In this document: positions 9,115 to 17,646 of the stretch, piece by piece
Position numbering within the stretch: the first letter of the stretch is position 1
How the letters are laid out: the number at the start of each line of letters is the position of its first letter
DNA from: CAIWHR01 sp963843595
Lineage (GTDB): Bacteria; Pseudomonadota; Gammaproteobacteria; Burkholderiales; Casimicrobiaceae
Length of the DNA: 64,000 bases
Assembly: GCA_963843595.1 (NCBI GenBank)
Contig: CAWJLG010000017.1
Location: forward strand, 62,001-126,000
Direction of reading: 5' to 3'
Notes under the pieces: model-generated
Told to the model about the DNA's origin: nothing
What the model saw: the letters and a program-made list of their open reading frames with translations, nothing else
Databases searched by the model: none
Made by a program: the position numbers and the translations under genes

Positions 9115-10116
9115 TTACTTCGCCCCGGCGCCGCCCACGACATCGCGAATCGCAGTGATCGTTTCCTTCTTCACGCGCGAGGCCATCTCGTCCTGCACCG
9201 GAAGCATCGCCTTGACCCAGGCCTGCTTCTCCGCCGCGGTCGGCGTGTAGATCTCGCTCTTGCCCGAGGCCTTGATGCCGGCGATCGCCGCCGCCTCGTC
9301 CTTTTCCGCGACTTGATCGTTGAGCGCGGTGGCGTCCTTCATCGCGCCTTCCAGCGTCGTGCGGATGTCCGGCGGCAGCTTGTCCCAGAACGCCTTGTTC
9401 GTGATCACCACGTAGTTGCTGATCGTGTGGTAGGTGAGCGTGACGTGCTTCTGCACCTCGTACTGCTTTTGCGTGTACAGGTTGGAAAGCGGCCCCTCGG
9501 TGCCGTCGATCACGCCGGTCTGCAAACCCTGGTAGACCTCCGAGAAGGCCATCGTCTGCGGCGCGGCACCGACGGAGCGCATGATCGCCGCATTGACCTT
9601 CGACGAATTGATGCGCATCTTCAGGCCCTTCATGTCGCCCGGCGTGTGGATCGGCCGGTTCGCGCTCATCACGCGGAAGCCGTTGTCCCAGTACGCGAGC
9701 CCGACGAATCCCTTGGACTCGAGCTTCTTGAGCAGACCGACGCCGACCGGCGAATGGTAGACCTTGTGCAATGCTTCGATGTCGGGAAACAGGTACGGCA
9801 GGTCGAAGGCCTCGAACTCGGGCAGCCCGGCCGGGCCGAACTTGCCCGGCACCGGTGCGAGCATCTGCACCGAGCCGAGCTGCAGCGCGTCGAGCTCCTC
9901 GGCGTCCTTGAAGAGCATGCTGTTCGGATAGACCTCGACCTTGACCCGGCCGTTGGTGCGCTCCTCGGCGAACTTCTTGAACGCGTTGGCGGCCTGGCCT
10001 TTCGGCGTGTCCGGCGCCGCAACGTGGCTGAACTTGATGACGATGGGTTGCTGGGCCTGCGCCGGTGCGGTCAACGTCAGGCAGAGGCTTGTGAGCAGCA
10101 GAGCGAGCAGCTTCAT
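9115..10116 (-). CDS. TRAP transporter substrate-binding protein, DctP family
   Basis: A 333-residue periplasmic binding protein. Residues 1-22 (MKLLALLLTSLCLTLTAPAQ) are a signal peptide. The mature part has the DctP pattern: IKFSHVAAPDTPKGQAA, VEVYPNSMLFKDAEE, MKGLKMRINSSKVNAA with the carboxylate-binding arginine, and VYQGLQTGVIDGTEG. AAGGAGGA lies six bases before the ATG. It follows tcuB by 74 bases on the same strand, so its ligand is probably a di- or tricarboxylate. The DctQ and DctM membrane subunits are not adjacent, so it must rely on membrane components encoded elsewhere. Confidence 0.88.
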   Translation of the reverse strand: MKLLALLLTSLCLTLTAPAQAQQPIVIKFSHVAAPDTPKGQAANAFKKFAEERTNGRVKVEVYPNSMLFKDAEELDALQLGSVQMLAPVPGKFGPAGLPEFEAFDLPYLFPDIEALHKVYHSPVGVGLLKKLESKGFVGLAYWDNGFRVMSANRPIHTPGDMKGLKMRINSSKVNAAIMRSVGAAPQTMAFSEVYQGLQTGVIDGTEGPLSNLYTQKQYEVQKHVTLTYHTISNYVVITNKAFWDKLPPDIRTTLEGAMKDATALNDQVAEKDEAAAIAGIKASGKSEIYTPTAAEKQAWVKAMLPVQDEMASRVKKETITAIRDVVGGAGAK

Positions 10117-10190
10117 GGTGTTCCTCCTTTGGGGGTCCGTAAAAGGTGCCGAAACATCGGGTGCATCCGATCGACAGGGGCCGCGCATGT

Positions 10191-11363
10191 TCAGTCGTCC
10201 TTGAGCACGATCGAGCTGGGCTGGCGCCTCTCGATCGACCACTTGAGCAGCGCCGCGACGCGATAGACGGCGTGCACGAACTTGCCGTACGGGAGCGTCA
10301 CGAACAGCGCCATCACCGCGCCCAGGTGCACCGCCAGCAGCAGCGCCATCGCAGTCGTATCTCGCCACGCGAGCAGTGCGAGTCCCGTCAGGCTGGTCAG
10401 CAACAGCAGCCCGATGAAACCGCGGTCCATCGGCTTCTGGGACGCATCGCCGTGCTTCGGGTCGCGGTGGAGATTGAGCCAGAGCAGCCCCGCCGGGCCG
10501 ATCAGAAGGCCGATGCCGCCTGCCGTACCGAGCAGCACCGGCAGGCTCGTCAGTGCATAGGGCGCGTGCCGGTCGAGCAGGTAATGATAGAGCGTCGCCA
10601 CGCTGGTCGCCGCGAAGCACAGCAGGAAGCCGTAGAAGGTGAAATGGTGGAAGCGGCGCCGGGCAAGCGTGAAGGCGTCGTCGGCCTCGTTGCACCCCAT
10701 GCCGTGGCCGCCGTCGAGATACTTGAGGCGCAGCGCGTCGCGGGTCGCCTCGACCACCGCCGGCCCCGATGCGCGCCCGGGCACCACGTTGCGCCAGAAT
10801 TTCGCCACGCCGATGGCCATCGCCAGCACGGAGAACCCGAAGGTCGCGCCGAACATCGCCACCAGCAGATTGTGCGGAAAGACGGCGTAGAAGTTGCCCG
10901 CCAGCGGCGCGTGCACGAGCGAGCCCGTCATCGCCATCGTCAGCACGAGGAACAGCGCCAGCCCCGCCGCCAGCGCCAGCCCCGTGGTCAAGCCGGCGCG
11001 TCGGTACAGGGAGCCCAAGGCGGCCGGCCACGCGAAATCCGCGTAGGTCTGCCCGCGCACCCTGGCCATCGCCTTGGGCACGTTGAGCTCGAACTCGTGC
11101 GGCGGCGCGTACTGGCACGCGTGCAGGCAGGCGCCGCAGTTGTGGCACAGGTTGGCGAGGTAGTGGACGTCCGCCGCGCCGAATTCCAGCCGCCGCGTCA
11201 TTGCCGGAAATACCGCGCAGAAGCCCTCGCAGTAGCGGCACGCGTTGCAGATCTGCATCACCCGCGCCGCTTCCGCTTCGTCGCCGGTGAGCGCCGCGTT
11301 CCCGGACATCTCGGCCGCGCCGGCCGCACGAGCCCCGGTCGCGAGGGCGTCAAGCGGCCGCAT
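10191..11363 (-). CDS. tcuB: tricarballylate utilisation protein TcuB (FeS/membrane oxidase of TcuA)
   Basis: A 390-residue protein. The N-terminal half has two iron-sulfur cysteine clusters, CNACRYCEGFC and CHNCGACLHAC. The rest is membrane-embedded with about six helices and several histidines suitable for haem. In Salmonella, TcuB reoxidises the reduced flavin of TcuA and passes electrons to the membrane. The start overlaps the end of tcuA by 14 bases, which implies translational coupling. The N-terminus is longer than strictly needed before the first cysteine; an ATG 18 codons in (MSGNAAL) is an alternative start. Confidence 0.87.
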   Translation of the reverse strand: MRPLDALATGARAAGAAEMSGNAALTGDEAEAARVMQICNACRYCEGFCAVFPAMTRRLEFGAADVHYLANLCHNCGACLHACQYAPPHEFELNVPKAMARVRGQTYADFAWPAALGSLYRRAGLTTGLALAAGLALFLVLTMAMTGSLVHAPLAGNFYAVFPHNLLVAMFGATFGFSVLAMAIGVAKFWRNVVPGRASGPAVVEATRDALRLKYLDGGHGMGCNEADDAFTLARRRFHHFTFYGFLLCFAATSVATLYHYLLDRHAPYALTSLPVLLGTAGGIGLLIGPAGLLWLNLHRDPKHGDASQKPMDRGFIGLLLLTSLTGLALLAWRDTTAMALLLAVHLGAVMALFVTLPYGKFVHAVYRVAALLKWSIERRQPSSIVLKDD

Positions 11364-12754
11364 GTTCGACGCTTTGCGTTGCTGCCGCCGACGCGGCCTG
11401 CGCTCCCGCGATGCGACCGAAGGCGGTGCCGATGGTCATGCCGACGCCCGCCGTGTAACCCTTGCCGAGCACGTTGCCGGCCATCATCTCGCCGGCGGCG
11501 AACAGGTTGGGGCTCGGTCGGCCGCCGAAATGAACGGTCGCGCGTTCGTCCACCTTGAGTCCGAGGTAGGTGAAGGTGATGCCCGGCCGCAGCGCGTAGC
11601 CCTGGAACGGCGGCGTGTCGATCGGCAGCGCCCAGTGCGTCTTGGGCGGAACGAGCCCCTCCGTGCGACAGTCGTCGAGTATGGTGTGGTCGAACGTGCC
11701 GACGCGGCACGCCGCGTTGTAGGTCTCGACGGTGCGCACGAACGTCGCCTCGTCGAGGCCGCAGCTGGCGCGCGAGCTCGGGCAGCGTGGCGGCTTTCGC
11801 GCCAGGGAACACCGGCGGCATGAAGCGGCCGACGGCCTTGGCGTCGATGATCGAATAGCCGATCTGCCCCGGCTGCATCGCGACCAGACGCCCCCAGATC
11901 GCGTAGCGCTTGGGCCAGAAGTCCTCGCCTTCGTCGTAGAAGCGCTCGGCATTGCGGTTCACCATGATGCCGAGCGACACGCAGTCCACGCGCGTGCAGA
12001 TGCCACCGTCGTAGAGGGGCGCACGGGCATCGATGGCGACCGAGTGGCACTGCGTCGGATCGCCGATGCTGTCGGCGCCGGCAGCGATCAGGAACCTGAG
12101 CAGCACGCCCTGGTTGAAGCGCGTGCCGCGGATCAGGAAGTTGTCGGCCACCCATTGGCCGTCGACCTGGCCCCAGGCCTCGCGCAGCCATTCCCGGTTG
12201 GACTCGAAGCCGCCCGCCGCCACCACGCAGGTACGCGCTTCGATCCGCTCGGAACCGATGCGCGCGGCAACGAACCGGCCGTCGCGCAATTCGAGCGCAT
12301 CGACCGGGGCATCGTAGCGGACCTGCACGCCGAGGCGCTGCGCGCTGCGGTAGTACGCGTTGACCAGCGCCTTGCCGCCCCCCATGAAGAACGCATTGGT
12401 GCGCGCGACGTGGAGCGCACCCGAGAGCGGCGGCTGAAAATGCACGCCGTGCCGTCGCATCCAGTCGCGGCAGGTCGCCGAATCGCGGATCGCGAGCCGC
12501 GCCAGCTTTTCGCTGGTGATGCCGCCGGTCACCTTCAGCAGGTCCTGCCAGAACTCCTCTTCCGGATAGGCGTCGATCAGCACGTCCTGCGGCGCGTCGT
12601 GCATGCAGCGCAGGTTGCGCGTGTGCTGCGAATTGCCGCCACGCCATTCGCGCGGCGAGGCTTCGAGCAGCAGCACCGACGCCCCCGCCTCGCGCGCCGT
12701 CAGTGCCGCACACAGCGCCGCGTTGCCGCCGCCGATCACCAGAACGTCAATCAT
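11350..12754 (-). CDS. tcuA: tricarballylate dehydrogenase TcuA, FAD-dependent (frameshifted)
   Basis: A flavoprotein of the fumarate reductase/succinate dehydrogenase family that oxidises tricarballylate to cis-aconitate. VLVIGGGNAALCAALTAREAG is the FAD dinucleotide fold, followed by GGNSQHTRN. The C-terminal part has GITFTYLGLKVDERA and LFAAGEMMAGNVLGKGYTAG. An extra base at about 11764 shifts the frame after ELARQ. With it removed the protein continues CGLDEATFVRTVETYN and ends at 11350 with 467 residues, the same length as Salmonella TcuA. Given the clean repair I treat this as a sequencing error. It is co-oriented with tcuB and follows the lyase gene by 47 bases. Confidence 0.87.
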
Positions 12755-12801
12755 GTACCGCGCCTCCCCGTCGGACCGACACTTTACCGCGGCCTCCGGG
12801 T

Positions 12802-14161
12802 TCAATGCGCAGGGTCGGCGATACCCGCAAGAACCCGGTCCACCATCACCCCTGCCTGGCCGAGATAGTTGGCCGGGTCGCACAGTTTCGCGAGCGCAGC
12901 GCGATCCAGATGTCGGTTGATCTCCGGATGCTCGGCCAGGAGGTCGAGGAGCGGGCGGTTCTGTCTTCAGCGACTCGCGGCAGAGGTCGTAGACGAGGTC
13001 GTGCGCGTACTCGCGGCCGATGTGGGGGCCGAGCCCCATCATCACGGCCTCGGACATCACGAGGCCGTTGGTGATGTCGATGTTGGCGCGCATGCGTGCC
13101 GCGTCGACTTCCAGCCCTTCCAGGACGAAGCGGGTCTGCTTGAGCGCGCCGGCCATCAGGCAGAAGGCCTCGGGCAGCGCGATCCATTCGATCTCCCACG
13201 GACCCGTCGACCGCTCGTGGTCGGCGATCATCGCGTCCATCAGCGCGGCCGCGTGCTGGCGCACGACGGATACCGACGCATGGATGTAACACGACGAGAT
13301 CGGGTTGCGCTTCTGCGGCATCGTGCTGCTCGAGCCGCGGCCGTGCGCGAACGGCTCGTAGACCTCGGCCACCTCGGTCTGCATCATCAGCTTCACGTCC
13401 ATCGCGATCTTGCCCAGCGTGCCCCCGACCAGGCCGAGGAAGCACCCCACCTCGGCGATGCAGTCGCGCACCGTGTGCCAGGCGATCGCGGGTTGTCCGA
13501 GTCCGAGCTCCGCCATGAGGCCGGCCTGGGTCTCCATCGCGCCCTTCTCGATCGACGCCAGCGTGCCGCACGCGCCGCCGAACTCGCCGACCAGCACGCG
13601 CGGACGAAGCTGCGCGAGGCGCTCGCGATGACGCTCGATCGCCGCGAGGATGGTCGCCATCTTGTAGCCGAACGTCACCGGAATCGCCTGCTGCAGATTG
13701 CTGCGACCGACGATCGGCGTGTCGCGATGCTGGCGCGCGAGCGTCGCCAGCGCACCGGAGATCGCGGCGAGCTCGGCGTCGACGATGGCAAGGCCTTCGC
13801 GGATCTGCAGCACCGTCGCGGTGTCGGTGATGTCCTGCGTCGTCGCGCCCCAGTGGCAGTACTCGCCCAGCTTGTCGCGGCACAGCGCGTTGAGCTGCGA
13901 GACGACCCCGAGCACCGGATAGCCGATGCGCTCGGTCTGCGCGCGCAGCTTGTCCATGTCGATCTTGCCGAGGTCGCAGTTGCGGACGATCTCGTCGGCT
14001 GCCTCCTGCGGAATGATGCCGAGGCGCCCCTGGACGAGCGCCAGCGCGCGCTCGATGTCCAGGTATTTCGCGGTCCGGTTCTCGTCCGACCAGACGTGAC
14101 GCATCGCGTCGCTGCTGAAGATGTTCCCGAAGATGCGGGAATCGATGATGGATGCGGGCAT
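12802..14161 (-). CDS. fumarase/aspartase superfamily lyase, adenylosuccinate lyase/PcaB-like (frameshifted)
   Basis: A 452-residue lyase after repair of one indel. It carries the superfamily signature GSSTMPQKRNP near residue 280 and the region-1 and region-2 motifs CHWGATTQDITDT and GRSNLQQAIP. The fold is shared by adenylosuccinate lyase and 3-carboxy-cis,cis-muconate cycloisomerase, but here it sits between a MaoC dehydratase and tcuA, so it more likely adds or removes a group on a polycarboxylate. An extra base at 12961 shifts the frame after CRESLKT. Dropping it gives NRPLLDLLAEHPEI and a stop at 12802. The true substrate is unknown. Confidence 0.82.
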
Positions 14162-14174
14162 GTTCGGGGTCTCC

Positions 14175-15020
14175 TTACGCGATCACCGCGGTGGCGTCCA
14201 TGGTGAGGCAGCCTTCGTGGTCCTTCGCCCATAGCCGGAACGTCCTGCCGTCCGGCTGCGGCTCGCCGCACACGAAGAACGGATTGATGTCGAACACGGG
14301 CCGCACCGCGCGGAACTCGTAGCGCGCGACGGTGGCGTCCGGCCGTTGATGGCGCAGCAGGTCGAGCAGCAGCGTCGCGATCAGCGGGCCGTGGACGATC
14401 AGCCCCGGATACCCTTCGACCTCGGTGACGTAGCGGCGGTCGTAGTGGATCCGGTGCCCGTTGAACGTGAGCGCCGAGTAACGGAACAGCAGCACGTCGT
14501 CCGGGATCCACTTGCGCTCCCACGTTGCGTGCGCCGGCGCCTGCTTCGGCGGTGGAGCGACGTCATCCGGCTTCGGTGCCTCGCGGTAGACGATGTCGTG
14601 AAATTCGGTCAGGGCCACGTCCGCTTCGTTCCCCCGCCGGATTTCGTGGCGAACTTTGACGAACACCAGCGGGCCCGTGCGGCCGCTCTTCTCGGTGACG
14701 TCCTCTATCGTCGACACCCGGGTGAGCGCATCACCAATCCGCAGCGGCCGGTGGAACTCGAACTGGCTGCCGGCCCACATCCGCCGCGGCAGCGGAACCG
14801 GCGGCAGGAATCCCCCGCGCTTCGCGTGTCCGTCGGGACCGATCTCCGACTGGCGGTGCATGGGCAGGAAGTAGAGCCAGTGCCACAGCGCGGGCAATGG
14901 CGTACCGGCGGGCGGGCGTTCGGCCGCGCGGTCCAGCGTGGCGGACAGCGCCGCATAGGGCGTCGCGGTCGCGACATCGGCAACGGTCTCCGACCTTCCG
15001 ATCCAGTCCCTCAGGTTCAT
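14175..15020 (-). CDS. MaoC-type hydratase/dehydratase, mesaconyl-C4-CoA hydratase-like
   Basis: A 281-residue double hot-dog protein of the FAS1/HTD2-like dehydratase group. The C-terminal half contains LLFRYSALTFNGHRIHYD and YPGLIVHGPLIATLLLDL, which carry the hydratase Asp/His surroundings and are typical of mesaconyl-C4-CoA or itaconyl-CoA hydratases. GGAGGAAGG precedes the ATG at 15020, which is why that start was taken over one 11 codons upstream. It lies 13 bases before the lyase gene on the same strand. Its CoA-ester substrate is not determined, and no CoA-transferase is next to it. Confidence 0.8.
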   Translation of the reverse strand: MNLRDWIGRSETVADVATATPYAALSATLDRAAERPPAGTPLPALWHWLYFLPMHRQSEIGPDGHAKRGGFLPPVPLPRRMWAGSQFEFHRPLRIGDALTRVSTIEDVTEKSGRTGPLVFVKVRHEIRRGNEADVALTEFHDIVYREAPKPDDVAPPPKQAPAHATWERKWIPDDVLLFRYSALTFNGHRIHYDRRYVTEVEGYPGLIVHGPLIATLLLDLLRHQRPDATVARYEFRAVRPVFDINPFFVCGEPQPDGRTFRLWAKDHEGCLTMDATAVIA

Positions 15021-15110
15021 CTGCCTTCCTCCGCTTGCCGGTACGCCGGGCATCTGGTCGATAGCTCGCCCGGAAGCTCGGCACCAGGTCTGGCGCCATT
15101 CTGCCTTGTC

Positions 15111-15124
15111 ATCGCTCTGGCGAT
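15111..15124. promoter_or_regulatory. candidate LysR-regulator operator
   Basis: A perfect inverted repeat, ATCGC-TCTG-GCGAT, lies in the 222-base gap between the LysR gene and the MaoC gene, next to an AT-rich patch (ATTAATCGTCTG on the plus strand). LysR-type proteins bind interrupted dyads of this size. That the adjacent regulator binds here is inference. Confidence 0.35.
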
Positions 15125-15242
15125 AAGTGCATTAATCGTCTGTATTGACGCGTTTCCGGCATGAGCCGAATCGCGGAGAATCGGCCGAGCGCGAGCGCTT
15201 GCCGAGCAGCCTGACGGCATGTCCGGGACGGCATCGTGAGCG

Positions 15243-16160
15243 TCAGCCCCCGCTCCGCATCGCCCGTGAAGGCGCGACGCGTTGTTCCGCAAGCATCTCG
15301 TAGAACGCCTGCGCGGCCGGCGACAGTGTCGCCTTGCGCCGGCGCACCAGTGCGATCGTGCGGGCAATCGCCGGCCGGACGAGTGGAATCCGGCGCACGC
15401 TGGGGTGGGTTCCTTCCTGGATCGTCGACCGCGGCAGGATCGCCGTCCCCACGCCGGCCGTGACGAGCCCGAGCGCCGTCGACGGATGATTCACTTCGTA
15501 GGCACCGTTGACGTTGATGCGATGCCGGGCGAGCTGGTAGTCGAGCAGCGCACGATTGCCGGACGTGCTGCTCACGACGATGAGTTCCTCTTCGCGGACG
15601 TCGCGCCAGGACACCGATTTCTCGCGGCAGAGCGGGTGATCGTCACGGCAGAAGAGCGCGAACGGCTCGCGCAGGATCGGCTGCTCGGCGAGCTCCGGGT
15701 GCCGCGAGATCAGGATCGTCACCCCGAATTCGGCCTGCCCCTGCAGCACGGCCTCCAGTGCGGGACCCGCCGACAGATCGAGGATCCGGATCCGGTTCCC
15801 GGGGTAGCGCAGGGCATAGCGGCGGATGTAAGCGGGAAGCCATTGATACGCCATCGACGGGATGCACGCGAGGGTGAGATCGCCGCGCCTGGTGCGCGAG
15901 ACGTCGCGCAGCCGGCTCACCATCGACGTCAGGTCGCCGACCAGCCGTTGCGCCTGGGGCAGGAAGTCGGTGCCGACCGGGGTAAGGCTCACGCTACGCG
16001 TCGTGCGATCCAGAAGGCGGACGCCGAGATAGCCCTCGAGCTTTTGCACGCGCCGGGTCAGTGCGGTCTGGGTCAGGTTCAGGAAACGGGCCGCCTTCCC
16101 GAAGCCGCCGAGCTCCGCCACGGCGACAAAGGCCTGCACGCCGTCGAAGTCGATCTTCAT
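15243..16160 (-). CDS. LysR-family transcriptional regulator
   Basis: A 305-residue regulator. Residues 1-60 are the winged helix-turn-helix (FVAVAELGGFGKAARFLNLT, then RRVQKLEGYLGVRLLDRTTR). The remainder is a periplasmic-binding-like effector domain. It lies upstream of and co-oriented with the MaoC-lyase-tcuAB-DctP genes and is the obvious candidate regulator of that unit, with a polycarboxylate or CoA-derived effector. It is divergent from trxC. Confidence 0.88.
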   Translation of the reverse strand: MKIDFDGVQAFVAVAELGGFGKAARFLNLTQTALTRRVQKLEGYLGVRLLDRTTRSVSLTPVGTDFLPQAQRLVGDLTSMVSRLRDVSRTRRGDLTLACIPSMAYQWLPAYIRRYALRYPGNRIRILDLSAGPALEAVLQGQAEFGVTILISRHPELAEQPILREPFALFCRDDHPLCREKSVSWRDVREEELIVVSSTSGNRALLDYQLARHRINVNGAYEVNHPSTALGLVTAGVGTAILPRSTIQEGTHPSVRRIPLVRPAIARTIALVRRRKATLSPAAQAFYEMLAEQRVAPSRAMRSGG

Positions 16161-16332
16161 GGGGTTCTCCGCGCGGGAAGGCCGTTCCGGGGGTCATGCT
16201 GCCGGCGCAACAATACGCCCAATTCATGCGCAGTGTCGATGGAGGATACGGCCGGCATTCCGCGTCGCGCGGCGACGACCCCGGCCGTTGCGCTGGGCGT
16301 CGCAGCGGAGGACTCGCGTGCTGCGCCGCGCG

Positions 16333-16362
16333 TTGACGCTGGAATGTGATGGAAGTTACATA
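16333..16362 (+). promoter_or_regulatory. candidate sigma-70 promoter of trxC
   Basis: TTGACG at 16333-16338 is followed after 17 bases by TTACAT (or after 18 by TACATA). This is the best -35/-10 pair I found in the window. It lies about 80 bases upstream of the trxC start. Confidence 0.5.
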
Positions 16363-16371
16363 CCCTCCACG

Positions 16372-16399
16372 CCCCGTCCGCGATGCTCCGCGCACGGGG
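16372..16399 (+). promoter_or_regulatory. inverted repeat in the trxC leader
   Basis: CCCCGT...ACGGGG with an inner CGCG/CGCG pair can form a stem of about ten pairs around ATGCTC. It falls just downstream of the predicted promoter and before the ribosome binding site, so it could be a leader hairpin or an operator. No known binding site matches it. Confidence 0.4.
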
Positions 16400-16441
16400 C
16401 TGCGTTGCACACAGCGTCCGAGTTTTCCGACGGAGGTCCGA

Positions 16442-16891
16442 GTGAACGTCGAATCGCAACCGAATGTCGCACGCGTGGTATGCCCGCATTGCGACGCCAT
16501 CAACCGGGCTGTCCGGGAGCGTCTGGTCGAGGCCCCCGTCTGCGGCAACTGCAAGCAACCGCTCTTCGACGGCCACCCGGTCGAGCTCTCCGAAGCGAAG
16601 TTCGAGCGCCAGGTCGCCAACTCCGAGTTGCCGGTCATCGTCGACTTCTGGGCAGCGTGGTGCGCGCCGTGCCGCTCGATGGCGCCGATATTCGAACGCG
16701 TAGCGGCGGCGGTCGAGCCGCGCGCACGGTTCGCCAAGGTCAACACCGACGAGGAGCCCGCACTCGCGACGCGGCTGGGCATTCGCGGCATCCCGACCCT
16801 CGCCATTTTCCGTGACGGCAAGGAGGTCGCGCGCACCTCCGGCGCGATGGACCTCGGGCGCTTCATGGCCTGGGTGAAGCCGTACGTCTGA
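16442..16891 (+). CDS. trxC: thioredoxin 2
   Basis: A 149-residue thioredoxin with an N-terminal zinc finger: CPHC near residue 15 and CGNC near residue 36. The redox motif WCAPC follows near residue 75, and IRGIPTLAIF carries the cis-proline. TrxC reduces cytoplasmic disulfides and is part of the oxidative stress response in many proteobacteria. The GTG at 16442 was chosen because GGAGG lies six bases upstream and the zinc motif begins at the expected distance. A candidate promoter and hairpin precede it. Confidence 0.93.
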   Translation: MNVESQPNVARVVCPHCDAINRAVRERLVEAPVCGNCKQPLFDGHPVELSEAKFERQVANSELPVIVDFWAAWCAPCRSMAPIFERVAAAVEPRARFAKVNTDEEPALATRLGIRGIPTLAIFRDGKEVARTSGAMDLGRFMAWVKPYV

Positions 16892-16994
16892 CTGGCCAGG
16901 CGCGACGCGTCACGCGCGCGCCCGGCTGGCAGGCCGCATGAGAGCGCGATCGAGCGCGCTCGTGGCGGCATGCTCGTGGCCGACGATGCAACGC

Positions 16995-17474
16995 TCAGGA
17001 CGGCGGGCTCTCCGCCTTGCTCGCGAACACCTCTCGACCCGCCCCATCCACGACGCGCACGCCCACCGGGATGCCGTGGCGGACGCTTTCGGTGACGATG
17101 CAGAAATCCTCGAATTGCTGCAGGCAGCGATCGAAATGGGCGATCTCGGCCGTGGCGCCCTCGACCCGGATCGTGACGTCGAAGCGACCGATACGCATCC
17201 GGCCGCGCTCGTTCCTGGCGAGCTCGCCGGTCACCTCGGCGTGCAGCTTGCCCGGGGTCTCTTTGAACTTCTTCATGCAGAAAAGGAGGCTCGCCGACAG
17301 GCAGTTCGCGACCGCCGCGCCGATGAGCCGCGCGGCGTTCGGCCCGGCGGACCTGCCAAGCGGCGCAGGTTCGTCGAGCAGGAGTTCAGGCACGCCCGGC
17401 CAGTCGAACCTGACGCGAAACTCGAAATCCTGAAGCTGCTCGAGCTCGAGTTTGAAGGTCGTTGCTTCACTCAT
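16995..17474 (-). CDS. OsmC/Ohr-family protein
   Basis: A 159-residue OsmC-fold protein. The family uses two cysteines to reduce organic hydroperoxides. Here AAVANCLSASLLFCMKKF contains the first cysteine in its helix, and FEDFCIVTESVRHGIP holds the second, so both catalytic cysteines appear present. AAAGGAG precedes the ATG by five bases. It follows fadD on the same strand after 172 bases and may be transcribed separately. The substrate class is inferred from the family. Confidence 0.82.
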   Translation of the reverse strand: MSEATTFKLELEQLQDFEFRVRFDWPGVPELLLDEPAPLGRSAGPNAARLIGAAVANCLSASLLFCMKKFKETPGKLHAEVTGELARNERGRMRIGRFDVTIRVEGATAEIAHFDRCLQQFEDFCIVTESVRHGIPVGVRVVDGAGREVFASKAESPPS

Positions 17475-17646
17475 GGCGGCTCCTTTCGGTTGCTGACGCC
17501 GCTCATCGTTGCCGATGACGGAGGTGCCGTCTGTAACCTCCGTTCCGCAGCGCGGACGGGTTGGCCCGCGGCGCCGACGGCGTCCAGGCGGTCGCGCGGC
17601 GCGCGCATCCTGCGCGCGCCCCCCCGCCTCGCCCGCCGACCCTCGA

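Noticed and set aside
11258..14161. A single 967-residue frame covering lyase, tcuA and part of tcuB
   Set aside because: It is a chance read-through made by two indels; the lyase and TcuA parts each have their own start and stop once one base is removed.
12802..14161. Lyase as housekeeping adenylosuccinate lyase (purB)
   Set aside because: Position inside a polycarboxylate cluster and co-orientation with MaoC and tcuA argue for a catabolic role, although the fold alone cannot exclude it.
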